NCBI GenBank assembly: GCA_036971715.1
Contig: JAVHJL010000006.1
Location: forward strand, 2,728,001-2,792,000
DNA: 64,000 nt
Reading direction: 5' to 3'
Origin: Arthrobotrys musiformis
Taxonomy: Eukaryota; Ascomycota; Orbiliomycetes; Orbiliales; Orbiliaceae
The translations under genes were made by a program, and so were the position numbers. Below are positions 24,691 to 35,983 of the stretch, one piece after another. The notes below the pieces were generated by a model. It had not been told where the DNA came from. It searched no databases and was given only the letters and a program-made list of their open reading frames with translations. Numbering within the stretch: position 1 is the stretch's first letter; every line of letters begins with the position of its first letter.

Positions 24691-26122
24691 ATGACGACAT
24701 ACCAGCCGCCAACCCCCCAGCTGAGGAAGCAGATTCTCACGACTCTCTTTATCTCCTTACTCCTTGACCTTGTAAGTATAGTGCAGTCTCGGCGCTGCTA
24801 CCCCACGTCGTTCCACCGCCCTTTAATTGGCTTTACTAATAGAACATTCATTGCAGCTTTCGTTCACTCTTATCCTGCCGCTATTCCCACAACTTCTCGC
24901 CCACTACCAGGCTCTAGAATCTACTTATAATGCCCCAACATTACTACGAACCACGTTCGAATATCTCAATTCATTCAAAGCTGCATTCTCTCGTCCCATC
25001 TCCTCGCGATTCGATGTAGTCCTTCTCGGTGGGGCCATGGGCTCCCTTTTTTCCCTCTTACAGGCTTTCTCGGCCCCAATAATAGGCTCTATCTCCGATA
25101 AGTCCGGCCGTCGGACTGCATTACTCTACTCTATGATGGGAAACATCCTCTCCGTCTTGATATGGGTATTTGCCATTGATTTCCCAACATTTGTCGCGAG
25201 TAGAATTGTGGGTGGATTGTCTGAAGGCAACGTTCAATTAGCTATTGCAATTGCAACCGATGTCAGCAGTGAGGACAACCGTGGTGCTACACTAGCACTC
25301 GTTGGTGTTGCATTTAGCATTGCATTCACGTTGGGACCCATGATCGGTGCATTTATGGCCAGCAAGACCCTTATGCTCGGAAACCCGTTTTCGACTGCAG
25401 CGGCGTTCTCGTTGTTCTTGATCGTTTCTGAAACAGTTTACCTCTATTTCAAGCTTCCCGAAACGAAGCCGCCTTCTCCTACGCCTTCGCAAAAATCCGG
25501 CGCTGCAAAACCGGGAGATTCCAAAAAGAAGAATGAGCCAAAATCCCTAGCTCTCCTTAACCTGACACATTTCCTTTTCCTTTTGGTCTTCTCGGGTATG
25601 GAGTTCAGCCTGACCTTCATGACATTCGAGCTCTTCTCCTTCTCGGCGGCGGATAATGGACGTCTTCTCGGCTTTGTGGGCCTTACAGCATCACTGTTGC
25701 AAGGTTCGTTTACCAGGAGGGCTCCGCCGCACATTGTTGTCAAAACCGGGCTTTTGGCATCGGCTATTAGCTTTTTGCTGCTGGCGCGCATTGACACAAA
25801 GGGTATGTTGTATGTTGCAGCATTTTTCCTGGCAGTCACAAGCGCTACAGTTGTTACAGGACTCACAGCGTTGGCAAGTTTTTGCGTTGGTGAGGAAGAC
25901 CGAGGAAGGAGGCTTGGTGGGTTTCGAGGATCCGGTCAAATTGGAAGAGCTTGCGGGCCAGTGTTATTCTGTAGCTTGTATTGGTGGGCCGGCAGGGAAG
26001 TTGCGTATGGCGTTGGGGCGGCTAGCATGCTGTCTGTTATGGGCATCGCGTGGGGAGGCTTGGACCGAGGGGCTAAAGCGGTAAAAGCAAAGGTCACGGA
26101 GGAAGACAAGAAAGGCTTGTAG
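24691..26122 (+). CDS. MFS transporter, MFSD10/TETRAN-like
   Basis: Two exons, 24691-24771 and 24857-26122 (85-nt intron, GTAAGT donor, TTGCAG acceptor), encode 448 aa. It is a major facilitator with about 12 hydrophobic segments. The conserved loop 2-3 motif appears as SAPIIGSISDKSGRRTALL, and the antiporter-type motif lies around VGVAFSIAFTLGPMIGAF. The segment FVASRIVGGLSEGNVQLA and the later FSGMEFSLTFMTFELFSF closely resemble human MFSD10 (tetracycline-transporter-like, TETRAN), an organic-anion/drug-type carrier. The central cytosolic loop is Pro/Ser/Lys-rich. The substrate is unknown. Length and all landmarks are normal for the family. Confidence 0.9.
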
Positions 26123-26906
26123 CCATGTATATAGGTGGCCTCGCCATGTTGTTGGAGCTAGATTTACGATGTTCTGTAGTTAATATAACTGAGCTAACAT
26201 CTAATCAATTATCATAATGCAAAATGGCCCAGGCTGGTCTCGTTCCGAGCCTCACCCAAGCCCAGGCCTACAGCTTGATTAATTGACTAGGAGGTCCCAC
26301 AATTGGAGTTTTAATTGGATCAGGTATTTGAAACGTCGAAACCAACGCTACAGTTCTTAAACATGTCCGTGTTCCTGAGCCCATATCAGGTGTTATACTG
26401 CACATGTCCCATATATACAGACCGCATTGATCTATTTGCTCTAAGTTTGTTCTAGATCGACTACCCAAGTTAATAAGCTAAATGCAATCACAGTTGAAGT
26501 GACCAGCGATGAGACATGAATTCATGAAGGGGTTGGCCCTGAGGAATGGCATAACGACCCCCAAGCCCCAGGCCCCTTCCGTGCTGCAGCATGTAGACTA
26601 TATACATTATTACGAGGCCTTCCGTCCTAATACCCCATATTTTCCAGAAAACTATATGATACCCACTTCCCCGTCTATAGATCTACTCCCCAGGCTTCAA
26701 TTTAAGTAGCTACCGACCGCATACGCCTTTATATATATCACTTCTACTTTATTACGAGACCACCCCTACTGCAATATATAACTGCGAGTCGCTGCAGGCC
26801 GGTTGCAGTGCATTAACTATAGACCGTCCTAAGCATATTCCTTTCCACTCATATCTAAGAACCGAAAAGAACGATATCATCGATTTTTTATTCTTCAATT
26901 ATCGCC
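26123..26906. other. intergenic
   Basis: No gene is supported. It holds a dispersed motif copy at 26233-26259 (CTGGTCTCGTTCC then GAGCCTCACCCA), the reverse complement of the longer motif at 511-538. AT-rich DNA precedes the next gene start. Confidence 0.5.
26233..26259 (-). repeat. dispersed motif copy (GGGTGAGGCT type)
   Basis: The reverse complement (TGGGTGAGGCT followed by a GGAACGAGACCAG-like end) matches 511-538 with two or three differences. Confidence 0.55.
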
Positions 26907-28364
26907 ATGAGGGTTTCCAGCTTACACAAATCCCACCAAGCATATGTGGTCCTGACCCTCATCCCCAGTTTTATCCTCCACGTAGCCTTCTCGAGTCCAT
27001 TGCTTCCATACTATCTCAAAGCAACCAATTTTACGCTACCGAGCAATAATTCCACTTTAAATTCGTCTTCCGCCGTTTCCCTGGATGTCGATGTCGCTCC
27101 TTCGTCTTTGTCCAAGCCCCTCGCGGCTGAAACCCCGGCGCCGGGAGAGACGCCGGAGGCGAACACATCCATTGCCAAAAAAATCGTCCCAGTTAGTTTG
27201 TTTTATGGCTATATGGGAATGATAGTAAAATGTCTGCCCGTACCCGATCAATTCGCCATCGAAGCAGGAATCTTGAATGGGGTTGTGCCCCCCGGGTGGG
27301 AAAATGTAGATTCGTTCCAGAAGGCAAAATGGATAGCGAAGTTCCGAGTGGATATAGCCGAAGGCTATGATAAATCGTCACGCAGAATAGGTAACCGTCT
27401 GATCGCCTGTCGCAACTGCGACTGCGATCAAGATGAAGGTACAATAATTCCTCGTCCGCGAAGCACGTGTACAAAATTCGTGGTCGAAACTTGCATGTAT
27501 ATACATGGTAAGTTGACAAAACTGAAAATAAAATAAGATAAGATAAGATAAAAGAATATAATAGAAAAATAATAGAAAAGAAAGAGCACCTGGATGCCCT
27601 CCTAGTATAAACTTCCAAGATTTAAAATATGCACAAAGCTAATAGTTCGATTTCTTATCCGCATAGGCTGTTGGTGCGAGGCGGGTTTACGGACAAGCCT
27701 CACCAGAGACGGATTTGATGTTCATTTCCGACAACGACCAGTGTGGGAATTTCAAGAGGCGATCAACAGAATTCACGGTACAACTCGAATTGCAAATCCA
27801 GATTACCAGTTCACAGTGCCCGAAGAGGTCGCGGAATTCCCGGGTCAGACACTGACTTGGACGAACGGGTTTGACCCTAGGGAGGGGCACAGATTGATGG
27901 GGGAGTACTTGTGGGGTCCTCCCGCGGAAGCTTTTGAACCTCCTCCCGCAGAAGCTTTTGAGCCTCCTCCTTATCTTTATGCCCCAGAGGGACCTGCTCT
28001 TGTGGGCCCTCCGAGAACTCTCGGTCCTCCTCTTTATGGCCATGATGACAGACTATATGTCGGTGATCCCGAATTTCCTTATGAACCCGAATTTCCTCAT
28101 GAAGCAGGATACGATGGAGGTGGCGAGAGTAGTAGGGAAGGAGCACACGGGATCTTCCGGAACTACGACCCCTGGGGTGGCGGCGGCGGGGGCAGTGGCT
28201 ATGGTGGTAGCGACTATGGTGGTGATGGTGGTAGCGGCATCTACAAACGAAACTCCGTTCTGAAGAGTGATCAAGAGGATAATCAAGGTGATGCGGAGGC
28301 AAAGGATACAAAGGATACAAAGGCGGTAGACGTAAAACATGCCCCCGACAGTATTGTAGTTTGA
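26907..28364 (+). CDS. secreted Pro/Gly-rich hypothetical protein
   Basis: Two exons, 26907-27507 and 27667-28364 (159-nt intron containing a GATAA tandem repeat), encode 432 aa. A hydrophobic signal peptide covers about residues 8-28. It is followed by an Asn/Ser-rich region with several N-glycosylation sequons (NFT, NNS, NTS). A Cys cluster spans the splice junction (CRNCDCDQ, then CTKF, ETC and GCWC), suggesting disulphide-linked secretion. The C-terminal half contains a perfect short tandem repeat (PPAEAFEPPPAEAFEPPP), a duplicated (Y/H)EPEFPHE-like unit and a Gly-rich segment of about 20 residues. The last part is Lys/Asp-rich. The protein is not recognised. It could be a secreted surface or effector-like protein, but that is speculation from the signal peptide and cysteines only. 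Confidence 0.65.
27532..27551. repeat. (ATAAG)n repeat in intron
   Basis: Four near-perfect ATAAG/GATAA units just after the splice donor of the secreted-protein gene. Confidence 0.85.
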
Positions 28365-31300
28365 ATAATGTCTGGTTACTGAATATGGGTTTTATCGATT
28401 AACAAGTTACAATTGGCTCCAGTCTATCGGAGTGGGCTGAAGACTGGACGGGACCAAACAAAGTTCGGTCACTTTGTGCGGTCTGGGTACGAGACCAGAC
28501 GGGACGTCCCTATTTCCCTATCCGAACTTGTGTTGCGTGTTATAATTTGTATATCCCAAAACGGCCAACTTTTAGCTTCTGAGCATATGCGCATGAGTAT
28601 AATATTGTACATTGTATTAAGGCCTTTAAATGTGATCTTAGGTCCATTTAAACACATACATGCATATGTACTTCTAGCTCTCTTCTTGATCAATGATTGG
28701 AATTCTAAAACCACTATCTACAAGGTGCACTGGTCGAAGACTTAAGTTTATTGTTTGTGACATGAAGAAACCGGGCCGATGTATACATGTATTGCATTGC
28801 ATTGTAAATTATCTGCTTCCGATGCACATAGAATCGATGCCTAAGCTGCAACAAATTGTACTATTATCTTGGTGTATGATATAGCGTCTCCTAGGAAAAG
28901 ACTCGGGATTGATATGGCATTTAATAGCAGACCGTGGCCATGTGACTTCGAGGGTGAGAGGGGACTTAGGTAGCTAGCTCGGTAAGGCAAAAGGTCGTGC
29001 GACGACGTCAGTACTGGCATTGATGCCTAGAAAGTATATATGCAGACCTACTTTGTTTTGCTGCCTTCCACGCCCTTTCATTCGAAGCTTAAATATCGGT
29101 GGGGTCACGCCATACTACTAGCTACTTTATCCCATGGTTGATTTTAACGTTCCTTTCTTCTCAAACATCGGCCTCGCTTGTTCTGACCATTAATTCGGCG
29201 ATAAGCTGTTCAAGGCTTATAAGAATCCATGTGGCAATGTGGGGTGCGAATCGATATCTGGGTTGTGTTCGTGATAATCACATTCCCGGTTTTTATCTTG
29301 AACTCAGAATAAAAACAAGGTTAGCTACCTAGGTAATTAAGACTGCACCAATGCATCTCCCCTAATTTTTCCACCCGCTGCCCCCAAGATATATTTCAAG
29401 TACATGTACAGTGTGCTCTGGATTGTGCCGGTATGCCGGGTTGATAACAGCAATCTCAGGAGGCAGCCGTCCTAAGAAGTCCGATCCGAAGTCGACTGTT
29501 TTGCCTTCGTTTAGACGAGGTGTTGGGCCATATGGCTACCCCTGTATCTTTAACATGTGGGATGTTTCGTTTGTTTTTGCGATTTATATTAGGGGAATTC
29601 GGTTTACCTATTTGTTTCTTGTGAGGGGTTTTCGTCAAGGAATAATATCGATTACGACATGGTAAGATTTCGGGGATTCGCCTGATCCAGTAGGTAGTTA
29701 AATATGACTACCAAGCTCAACTAGAGGTCGAGGGCATCTGCGAGAAAGAAACAAAAAAAAAAAAATACTTTGTCGCCGTACTGGAACTGCCTATCGGATA
29801 ATACAGCGCCAGACTTTGAACCTTTTCTTGGATACATGGAAATTCTCGAAGAACACTGTCATCGACGGGACCTTGCAGAGGGCGCTAGAAATCTCAATAC
29901 TGGTCTTAGATATCGTACTGGGATTCATTATACTCGAGTCCCGTTTCCAACCGGGTTATTGTATGCATACAAGTAGGACTTCCATATGCATGTACATGTT
30001 TGATGGTGTTGATTTTCAGACGAATTGGAATATTCGGCATGGAGGTTCGGCTAAACCTCAACGAGGTAATGGGGGGAGAAAATCAGAAGAAGTAGGGCAT
30101 CTAAGTCTCATGGACGTCTCCACTTTCGGGAGTATGTAGGCCCTCCTATTCGGTCATGGAAAAAATTCGCGAAAGAAGAATCTTGGAGATGGTCACTGCA
30201 TTGAAGTTTCTGTGTGCATGTTATGTATCAAGTTCTTTAGCACGGGTGGTATGCACAGACAATAGTTACGTCTCTGGAGCGGGAGGGCGTGGAGGTTATG
30301 AACGCAATACACGGCCAATATACGCCACTTTGGCTGCCTGTGAACCATATGTCTCAGTCAAACGGTTTGGCGGGAAATACTTGTGGGATGTATCTCCAGG
30401 ACTTTTTTTTTCGACGCCGACCTTCGTACTTTTTTAGGCACGCTGGCTGGAACCAATGGTTTTTTCCCCCCTTCTTGCTCGAGAACTCAGCTTGAAGAGT
30501 GAACAGCGCGGATGTATGCATGGAATGTTCGAACCTTCTACCGAATACAACCCTCGTAATTGCCCATTCTTAGTCGGGAAACTCTCTACCACAGGCCTGT
30601 TGGGTAGATCTCGGGATCCCAACAGCGGCATATTGCGACATACCTAGTTCATTGAACTAACTAGCTAGGGAGAAAAGTTATAACTTCCATATCCGAAGGA
30701 TACCACGGCCACTATAATCTTCATAGAGTTGTCATATTGAGGTCCCAATAGAACCATGATTCGCTCAGAATTATCAAAACCATCTTCGTTGAAAAGTGAG
30801 ACCTCGATTCAGCTGCCCCCTCGGTTACTTCAAGAGGCCATGCGATTGCATTTACATAACCAAGTGTCATGGCAAAAGAGAATGATCAGGCAGAGGCCAA
30901 TGGCGGTGCCGCCTTGAATTCATCTTATCACGAAATGGTCGCAACGGCGATTTTGGGCCATCCCAAAAAAAGCATGGCGCACAAGGACAGGGCTTAAGGC
31001 CTCCGAGACATAGCGCCCCCAGACCCAGTTTTCCTTGGCCCTCACGGAATGGTTGGCTGGACCTCGCACCCGTTTCCCAGCGGCTGGAAGCTGCGCTGCA
31101 CAGCTGTCAACCACGACTTCAGATTGCTCCACAGAAAATGCCTTTCGACGGTTCTGTGGATGTCGAAACAGGGAGCTTTCCCCCATTTGTTATTTTCGTC
31201 GCTCGTTCATATGATCGGTGTGCAGCACAAGAACCCTAGCCTTGTCTCTCTTTTGCCATGCGGTTCGCAAAGCAGCTCCACCCCACCGGTTCCAAGCTGC

Positions 31301-31869
31301 GACATGCATCTCATATAACAACGGATAGACCATCCATATTCGGTACGATCCATGATCCCAAACCCATGAATCCCGACTTTTCGATAGGATGAGGTTATCC
31401 AGGTACGAGGTGTGATTAAGATTGAAGATGATATGATACCTATATCCCATGCTCCTGCACCTCTCGTTTGATATCGTTCATTCCCTCCCCCTTCGCCTTT
31501 CGATAACGTGGACCTTTTCTCCAAAATTGTTTCACGGGTTCCTTTATAGAGCTGATCGTCACCCACATGGAATTATAAGATATCAAGACATCCCTTCCCC
31601 CCTAGGCCCTGGTTCCCGACTTACCTGGTTTTCGTTTTTGAGTTGGCCTTTTAAGATCATGGCTCTGGTATTCATATGACCCAACGACTTGTATTCGGTA
31701 TATATTATCTGGTACTTTGGATCAAAGGCTTTAGTATCAACATTTAGCACTCAAAGAGTCGACTAGTCTTTTCGGATCGAATTCGGAACCCACCGCATTC
31801 CGACGGCATATACGTATTGGGCATACAGTTCTGCGGTAAAATAATCAACTCGCCTACAACATCTAAACG
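28365..31869. other. gene-free stretch, 3.5 kb
   Basis: No gene is supported; all frames are short and mutually overlapping. A dispersed motif copy, ACTTTGTGCGGTCTGGG followed by TACGAGACCA, is at 28471-28498. The final 150 bases are probably the permease leader. Confidence 0.5.
28471..28498 (+). repeat. dispersed motif copy (TTTGTG type)
   Basis: Differs from 6508-6534 at only a few positions (GTGCGG for GTGACG; GGGTACG for GGGAACG). It follows the secreted-protein gene by about 110 bp. Confidence 0.55.
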
Positions 31870-33844
31870 ATGTCGATAAAGAAGCTCAGCATCAGCACAA
31901 TGGCTGAGTCGGTTCATTCACCTACGTTCGATGTCGAATCCGCCGTCTCCCCGACTACAGCATGTCCACGCCGCACACAGGTTGTTTCGCAGCCGAAAGA
32001 AAACATTTTCGCCAGAATAGCCAACAGCTTCCTCCCACACCCTTCATTATACGATCGAGAGAATAGCACGATCCGCAAGTTGGGTGGCGGTTATGATGTC
32101 GAGGCTGCGAATTTCAACGTTGCGGGGTCACCGCTGGCGAGAAAATTGAAGGGACGGCACTTGCAAATGATTGCGATTGGTGGTTCTATTGGTAGTGGGC
32201 TGTTTGTGGGAAGTGGCGTCGCTTTAGCGACAGGTGGACCTGGTGCGCTGCTATTAGCGTATTTGCTGATAGGGAGCATGCTTTATTGTACCGTCCATGC
32301 TCTGGGAGAGTTGAGCATTGTATTTCCGGTGGCAGGGTCTTTTGCTGTTTATAGCTCGAGATTTTTGGACCCCGCATGGGGATTTGCTATGGGTATGCCA
32401 AATTCTTTCCGGGTTACTCTCTCACGTCCTACGAATTAACAAAATCTATCAGGATGGAATTATGCGATCACTTGGCTAGTTACAATACCCCTCGAAGTTA
32501 TTGCGGCGACATTGGCATTGGATTACTGGGGAACAAGCATACCCATAGCCGTATGGGTAACACTGTTCTTCATTATTATCATCGGTCTCAACCTTTTCGG
32601 TGTCAAAGGCTATGGAGAAGGCGAATTCGTCTTCTCGATAGTAAAAGTCGTCGCCGTTATCTCGTTCATGTACGAAATCGACGATCCTTAAACGTTCTTG
32701 TTGGTTATGATAACTAACGCGAATTTAATTTAGAATCCTCGGTATTATCCTTAACATCGGCGGGGGGGCTGGTGGATCGTATATCGGAGGCAGCTTCTGG
32801 CACGTACCTGGCGCTTTTGCAAATGGCTTCAAAGGCCTTTGCAGCGTTTTCGCCAATGCCGCCTTTTCGTTTTCCGGTACAGAGCTTGTTGGTATGGCGG
32901 CAGCGGAGACGGCGAACCCCAGGAAATCACTACCTAAGGCGGTCAAACAGGTCTTCTGGCGTATTACTCTTGTAAGTTTGCCTTACGATCCAATCTTTCC
33001 ATGATGGACATGCTGACTTTTTTCTCCTTAGTTTTACCTTGTATCCCTGAGTCTCGTCGGCGTTATTGTCCCCTACGACGACCCGCGTCTTCTCGGAACG
33101 AGCAACGTTGACGCCCGTGCTTCCCCCTTCGTCATCGCTATCCTCAATGCAGGAATCACCGTTCTTCCGGATGTTATGAACGTCGTTATTATGGTCGCAG
33201 TTCTTAGCGTCGGAAACTCTGCCGTATTTGGCGCCTCCCGTACACTCGTTTCTCTCGCCGAACAAGGCCAAGCGCCCAAAGTTTTCGCATACGTCGATCG
33301 AAAGGGTAGACCTATGGCCGGTATTGCGCTTGCTGCCGCCTTCGGCCTCTTGAGCTACATCGGCATCGCTTCGCCCAAAATTCAAAACTATATTTTCAAG
33401 TGGCTTTTAGCAGTTTGTGGATTGTCTGTGATCTTTACATGGACTTCTATCTGCGTTTGTCATATTCGATTCAGGAAGGCGTGGAGGTTACACGGACATA
33501 GCACAAAGGAACTGGCGTTTACCTCGCAAGCAGGCGTTGCCGGGTCTTACTGTGGTGTTATTTTGAATGTCCTCGTGCTGTGCACACAATTGTGGATTTC
33601 GATCTCGCCGTTGGATAAAAAGGCGAGTGCGGAGAGTTTCTTTTCGACATATTTGTGCGTTCCCGTGGTTTTGTTGTGTTATGCAGGGTACAAACTCTGG
33701 TTTCGAACGAAGTGGGTCAAGTTGGAAGAGATTGATCTCGTCACCGGGCGCAGGGAGTTGGATCTCGCCGCGCTACTTGCCGATGAACGCGAAGAAAGAG
33801 CTTCGTGGCCCACTTGGAAGAAGATCTATAAACTGTTTTGTTAA
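31870..33844 (+). CDS. fungal amino-acid permease (APC/YAT family)
   Basis: Four exons, 31870-32392, 32453-32669, 32734-32971 and 33032-33844 (introns of 60, 64 and 60 nt), encode 596 aa. The family is the yeast-type amino-acid transporters (Gap1, Agp, Put4 group), plasma-membrane proton symporters with 12 membrane helices. The N-terminal cytosolic tail (about 95 residues) leads into RHLQMIAIGGSIGSGLFVGSG, the TM1 substrate-binding loop. Other landmarks are ELSIVFPVAGSF, FSGTELVGMAAAE (TM6) and NVVIMVAVLSVGNSAVF, followed by SRTLVSLAEQGQAPK (TM8 and loop). The C-terminal tail carries an LTSQAG-like segment and ends WKKIYKLFC. Substrate range cannot be decided from sequence. A downstream ATG at codon 12 is an alternative start. 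Confidence 0.92.
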
Positions 33845-35163
33845 GGGTTTTGAAGTTTGGACAGTCTTCTCGTTTTGTCTATGGGAGTCCTAATGGTGTT
33901 CACTCTTGCTTTTTATTCTTCCCTTTTTTTCCTATTTGGATTTTGAATACCCATCTCTCTTGTTTTGTAAATATAGCTAGGTTGCTACTTTTCTTTCTGT
34001 TCCCTGGGAAAGGAGTTTTGGAGGACATTACAGGATTCTTTAGCTAGAGCCTACACATTTCACTGTCTAGGTACTTATGACATAATACAATTTAATCACG
34101 AATATTAATCACTAAACTAGTTCTCACACATTAAATACGTTGAGTCAGATCCAACGTCGCCTATATCTACTAGTATTTAGTTATTGAAATTATATAAGAA
34201 CTTTTTTGTGCGACTGGAACGAGATCAATAGGAACTCAATTTTGGTATTGTATGTATTTTAGTTGTTGACGAGTGCCATGGTGGTCGAAACTTGAAAGCC
34301 TTAGCCATCAAACTTCGTTCGATGCGGGTGCCGTGATATCACACAATGTCAACCATCTACATAAGGCACCGGTTGATGCAACGCTTTGGGGCCATAGTGG
34401 CTAGTCGACCTTGAACGGTTTGCGGGTTAGGCTCGTGTAGGTGGTCGAGTCTGCGGGATTGCCTTATAAGCTTAATGAAGTTTACATGAAGCTATGACAT
34501 ATTGATACAGCTACCACCCTTCTTATATTGGATAGTCAAGGCCGTTATCCATGTCTCGTTTACCTCCTCTGCAAACCACAAGGCACTTTCTTTCGTATAT
34601 TTTAACGTCCACTGAGCGCCCTCGGGTATTATACCTTGCCAATCTATTTATATCTGGAAGCTTTGAATACAGGCTCTTTTAGATACCTAATCACCAGCTA
34701 TAAGAAGTATTGCATTTGTACAGTACTGGTGTACCTTATAATTACAAGTTTGAACAACATGATTATTGGGAGAGGAACTAATATAATGGTACGGTGGAAG
34801 GAATCTAGGCCTTGCCCGTACTATAAGGGTACAGGCTATAGGGACGCCGCCTAGCCTTGAGATTGTGACGGGCATAGTCTCGAGAGGGCGTAGTCTCAGG
34901 GGCGCCATGCCAGATCTGCGGACCGGGTCGACTTTGTGGTATTATTGTGCGTTGTTGCGTTGCACAGAGGTATTTCCCAATCCAGCCAATCAAAAGACCG
35001 CGATTTTCCGTTAGCGAACTGGAATGACGGAAGTTCCGAAATTTCTCAAAGACAACGACAGAACTTCACCTCAACCTCATACCACCAACCCCACCTTACC
35101 ACCTTTCGCCCGCGTCTCGCAATTGACCTCGCCCGATTGCTACTCCACGGAGCCATTTACAAG
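33845..35163. other. intergenic
   Basis: 3' region of the permease followed by AT-rich DNA. A diverged dispersed motif copy (TTTGTGCGACTGGAACGAGA) is at 34204-34227, and an imperfect duplication of GGGCRTAGTCTC is at about 34869-34900. The last 150 bases are the probable QCR6 leader, rich in CAACC. Confidence 0.5.
34204..34227 (+). repeat. diverged dispersed motif copy
   Basis: TTTGTGCGACTGGAACGAGA followed by TCA is a weaker match, about 360 bp after the permease stop. Confidence 0.4.
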
Positions 35164-35983
35164 ATGACACTCTCGCAATTCCTCTCCGACATCTATGAGT
35201 CGTTCACCGTAGCCGAGGCTAAGGCCGAAGCTCCACCCGCCGAAGAGAAGGAGGAAGCTTCCGAAGAAAAGGAAGAGGAGAAGGAAGAGGAAGCTGCCGA
35301 GGAGGAGGAAGAGGAAGAACCCGAAGACATTATGCCAGCGTTGCAGGAAGGTAAGGATTGGCTTTTTTTTTTGGTCCCAATTTAGACACATGCCGGCCTT
35401 GCCAATACGAGCGCCTGCGGTTGAATCGGAATGTAATCGATCGGTCGATGGATGGGAAATATATTTACGATCGCAAGGGGCACGATCGAGTTCTCCCGGG
35501 CAAGGGGAATAGGCATCTCGGCGACGATTCCGGCGGCAGCGTGGAGCATGGACCATGCCATGGTGTGGCACATTTCATCCAATCTTTTACTAATATGAAC
35601 CCTCCTTGTTTTCTAGAATGCCAAAACTCCAAGAAATGTGCGCCCTACAAGCATCATTATGATGAGTGTGCCGAACGTGTACAGAAGTGGGACGATGCTG
35701 AAGAAAGCGAAAGAGAGGGAAAGCGGGAGAGCTGTGTCGAAGAGTACTTCCACCTGATGCACTGCACAGTACGTACCTTGTCTCCCCCCACCCCCTTCCC
35801 CTCACCTACTACCCGCCCGTTTGGCATGTCCATGCAGATGGGATTTCGGTTGGGTGCATTGTAGTTTGGTATTCGGATCTGTGGAGCTTTCATGGTCCCA
35901 TGGAATGGGTTTCAGATCTAACGTGCATTGATTTCATGCAGGGAGACTGCGTCGCTCCAAAGCTCTGGGCGAAGCTCAAGTAA
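35164..35983 (+). CDS. QCR6: cytochrome bc1 complex hinge subunit 6
   Basis: Three exons, 35164-35350, 35617-35768 and 35942-35983 (introns of 266 and 173 nt), encode 126 aa. The product is the acidic hinge protein (UQCRH) of mitochondrial ubiquinol-cytochrome c reductase, which helps cytochrome c docking. The N-terminal 60 residues include a long Glu run (EEKEEEKEEEAAEEEEEEE), typical of the fungal subunit. The C-terminal helical hairpin has paired cysteines (CQNSKKCAPYKHHYDEC, then SCVEEYFHLMHCTGDC) and ends APKLWAKLK. The start is the ATG giving MTLSQFLSDIYESF; the frame is open upstream, but that sequence looks like leader. The first intron is long for this window. Confidence 0.93.
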
